In this document: in pieces, positions 62,898 through 64,000 of the stretch
How positions within the stretch are numbered: the first letter of the stretch is position 1
Layout of the letters: each line of letters starts with the position of its first letter
Origin: Puniceibacterium sp. IMCC21224
GTDB taxonomy: Bacteria > Pseudomonadota > Alphaproteobacteria > Rhodobacterales > Rhodobacteraceae
Direction: 5' to 3'
DNA length: 64,000 bases
Assembly (NCBI RefSeq): GCF_001038505.1
Contig: NZ_LDPY01000001.1
Coordinates: 4,030,001 to 4,094,000, forward strand
Made by a program: the position numbers and the translations under genes
The notes under the pieces: generated by a model
The model's input: only the letters and a program-made list of their open reading frames with translations
What the model was told of the DNA's origin: nothing
Database searches by the model: none

Positions 62898-63800
62898 TCA
62901 GGGTAGCCCTATGTTCCCGGCGTCGAAGTCGCAGCATTCCGATCCAAGCGTCACCACATGCCGAAGAAAGTCGTCGCCCGCGCTCTTAAGATAGTGGATA
63001 CCATAAGGTATTGGGGGCAAAGGTGGAGACGACTGCAGAGCCACGAGTCTACCGGACTGTACGAAATGTTCGCAGATGCGTGCGGGAAGATAGGCAATCC
63101 CGAGCCCTGACAGGGTCAGGGCCAACTGGGCTGAGAAACTGGATGTCGAGATCTCATTGTCGATCGTGACCCGCAAAGAGGTCAACCAAGCCTCGACCAT
63201 TGAGCCCAAGCCCGATCCATCGCGTTGCCCGATCACTGTCCGGTGGCGCAATTCTTCCGGGGTCAGGGTTTCCAATCCGGGAGCATACGTTGGCGCCCGC
63301 AGCCACTTAAGTTCCACGGTCGACAGCACCGTAGTCTCGATCTCCCGCGTCTCGAATGCATTGGGAACGATCGCTGCGTCCACGCTTCCGTCGCGTAGCT
63401 TTTGCATCAGCGAAATTGATCCGTCGACCACAGGTGTTACGGTCGCGCCTGGATAGCTCTCGCGAATTCTGGTCAGCAGCCGGGGCAGCCAAGTGATGGC
63501 AGTTAGCTCTGTGACGCCAAGTCGCAGCGTCCGAATGTCGTGTTGCGGGTGGACAGCGTCCATTAACCGATCACGTTGGTAGAGAACTTCGGAGACTTGT
63601 GGCAGCAGGCGGGTGCCATCCTCGGTCAGCAATATTCGCCTACCGTTGCGGTCGAAAATGTCGACACCCAAGGCATATTCACCTTCTTGGAGGCGTTTCG
63701 AGATTGCCGATTGCGTGGTGTTCAGACGGTGCGCCGCTTCTCCAACACCCCCAAGCTTGGCCACCCAATAAATAGCTTCCAGTTGCTTGAGTGTGATCAT
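62898..63800 (-). CDS. LysR-family regulator 2 (TAXI-TRAP module)
   Basis: Regulator of 300 residues with the N-terminal winged helix (ITLKQLEAIYWVAKLGGVGE and AAHRLNTTQSAISKRL) and the effector-binding lobes. It is encoded 127 bases upstream of TAXI receptor 2 on the same strand, and shares with regulator 1 the helix-turn-helix core (RLNTTQSAI-KR). It is probably the activator of the second TAXI-TRAP operon. Confidence 0.88.
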   Translation of the reverse strand: MITLKQLEAIYWVAKLGGVGEAAHRLNTTQSAISKRLQEGEYALGVDIFDRNGRRILLTEDGTRLLPQVSEVLYQRDRLMDAVHPQHDIRTLRLGVTELTAITWLPRLLTRIRESYPGATVTPVVDGSISLMQKLRDGSVDAAIVPNAFETREIETTVLSTVELKWLRAPTYAPGLETLTPEELRHRTVIGQRDGSGLGSMVEAWLTSLRVTIDNEISTSSFSAQLALTLSGLGIAYLPARICEHFVQSGRLVALQSSPPLPPIPYGIHYLKSAGDDFLRHVVTLGSECCDFDAGNIGLP

Positions 63801-63850
63801 CTACCGCACGCTCTCCGTTGAGCTCCGTAGCCAGAGCATGGCGTCGCAGG

Positions 63851-64000
63851 TCACTGTTTCAGACGCCCCGCGAAATCAGCCAGACGGTCGCAGGCTGCCG
63901 CGAGAACGTCAATGCCGCTTGCAATCGAAAGTCGGAAGGCCGGGCTGACGCCATAAGCTGATCCCTGCACGCTTGCTACCCCGTGATCCAGCAGCTCCAT
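63851..64000 (-). CDS. Class I/II aminotransferase, 3' part
   Basis: The last 49 codons of a PLP-dependent aminotransferase running out of the window. LLDHGVASVQGSAYGVSPAF, then RLSI, is the C-terminal substrate-binding region with the conserved arginine (FRLS). It resembles the end of the aminotransferase at 6596-7798 (LLESAGVASIHGAAYG then HFRIS). Together with the amino acid dehydrogenase nearby, it suggests that the module works on amino acids. Confidence 0.8.
   Translation of the reverse strand: MELLDHGVASVQGSAYGVSPAFRLSIASGIDVLAAACDRLADFAGRLKQ

Overview
The window looks like a Rhodobacterales (Roseobacter-group) alphaproteobacterial replicon. It has high GC coding DNA with long mirror reading frames, tightly packed catabolic operons, DctP- and TAXI-type TRAP transporters, an inositol operon with a fused IolC, and MocE-type ferredoxins. 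The mixture of metabolic islands and insertion-sequence graveyards would suit a large plasmid or chromid, but no replication gene is visible.

Layout. 1-3549: end of a DctP-type TRAP transporter and an amidohydrolase. 3550-8540: worn island with a resolvase stub, a ParE/Phd-type toxin-antitoxin pair, an integrase tail cut by an IS6 element, a short Fic protein, an SDR stub, an intact aminotransferase, and remnants of tctA and a 2-hydroxyacid dehydrogenase. 8641-21608: inositol region on the + strand (LacI regulator, inosose isomerase, ABC importer, two inositol dehydrogenase-like proteins, iolC, iolD, iolE, a small membrane protein, iolB). 21621-37960: rhizopine-like (moc) region, with a second LacI regulator facing mocD-mocE, then a ten-gene minus-strand operon (fatty-acid-hydroxylase-type oxygenase, ABC importer, MocA-like dehydrogenase, MocC-like isomerase, second MocE, MocF-like reductase, PanB, IolW-like dehydrogenase, PurU), and a third LacI regulator with an aldo/keto reductase and a creatininase-family hydrolase. 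38174-41881: IS graveyard. 41959-45889: type VI secretion effector cassette. 45965-51553: IS91-type recombinase remnants, an MFS transporter, and an IS with 82-bp inverted repeats interrupted by an IS3 element. 51904-64000: two TAXI-type TRAP transporter modules with their LysR regulators, a 2-hydroxyacid dehydrogenase, a Glu-type dehydrogenase and an aminotransferase cut by the window edge.

How it fits together. The iol and moc parts read as one catabolic programme. Two sugar-type ABC importers bring in inositol or methylated/aminated inositol derivatives. Two different histidine-box oxygenases, each with a MocE Rieske ferredoxin and perhaps sharing one MocF reductase, would strip a substituent (probably a methyl group). 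PurU and the PanB homologue are well placed to deal with the folate-bound one-carbon units. Several Gfo/Idh/MocA dehydrogenases and TIM-barrel isomerases would convert the product to scyllo- or myo-inosose, which enters iolE-iolD-iolB-iolC. Three paralogous LacI regulators each sit beside a similar 16-bp palindrome, suggesting one regulon. iolA and iolJ as separate genes are not in the window. The assignment of substrates is inference.
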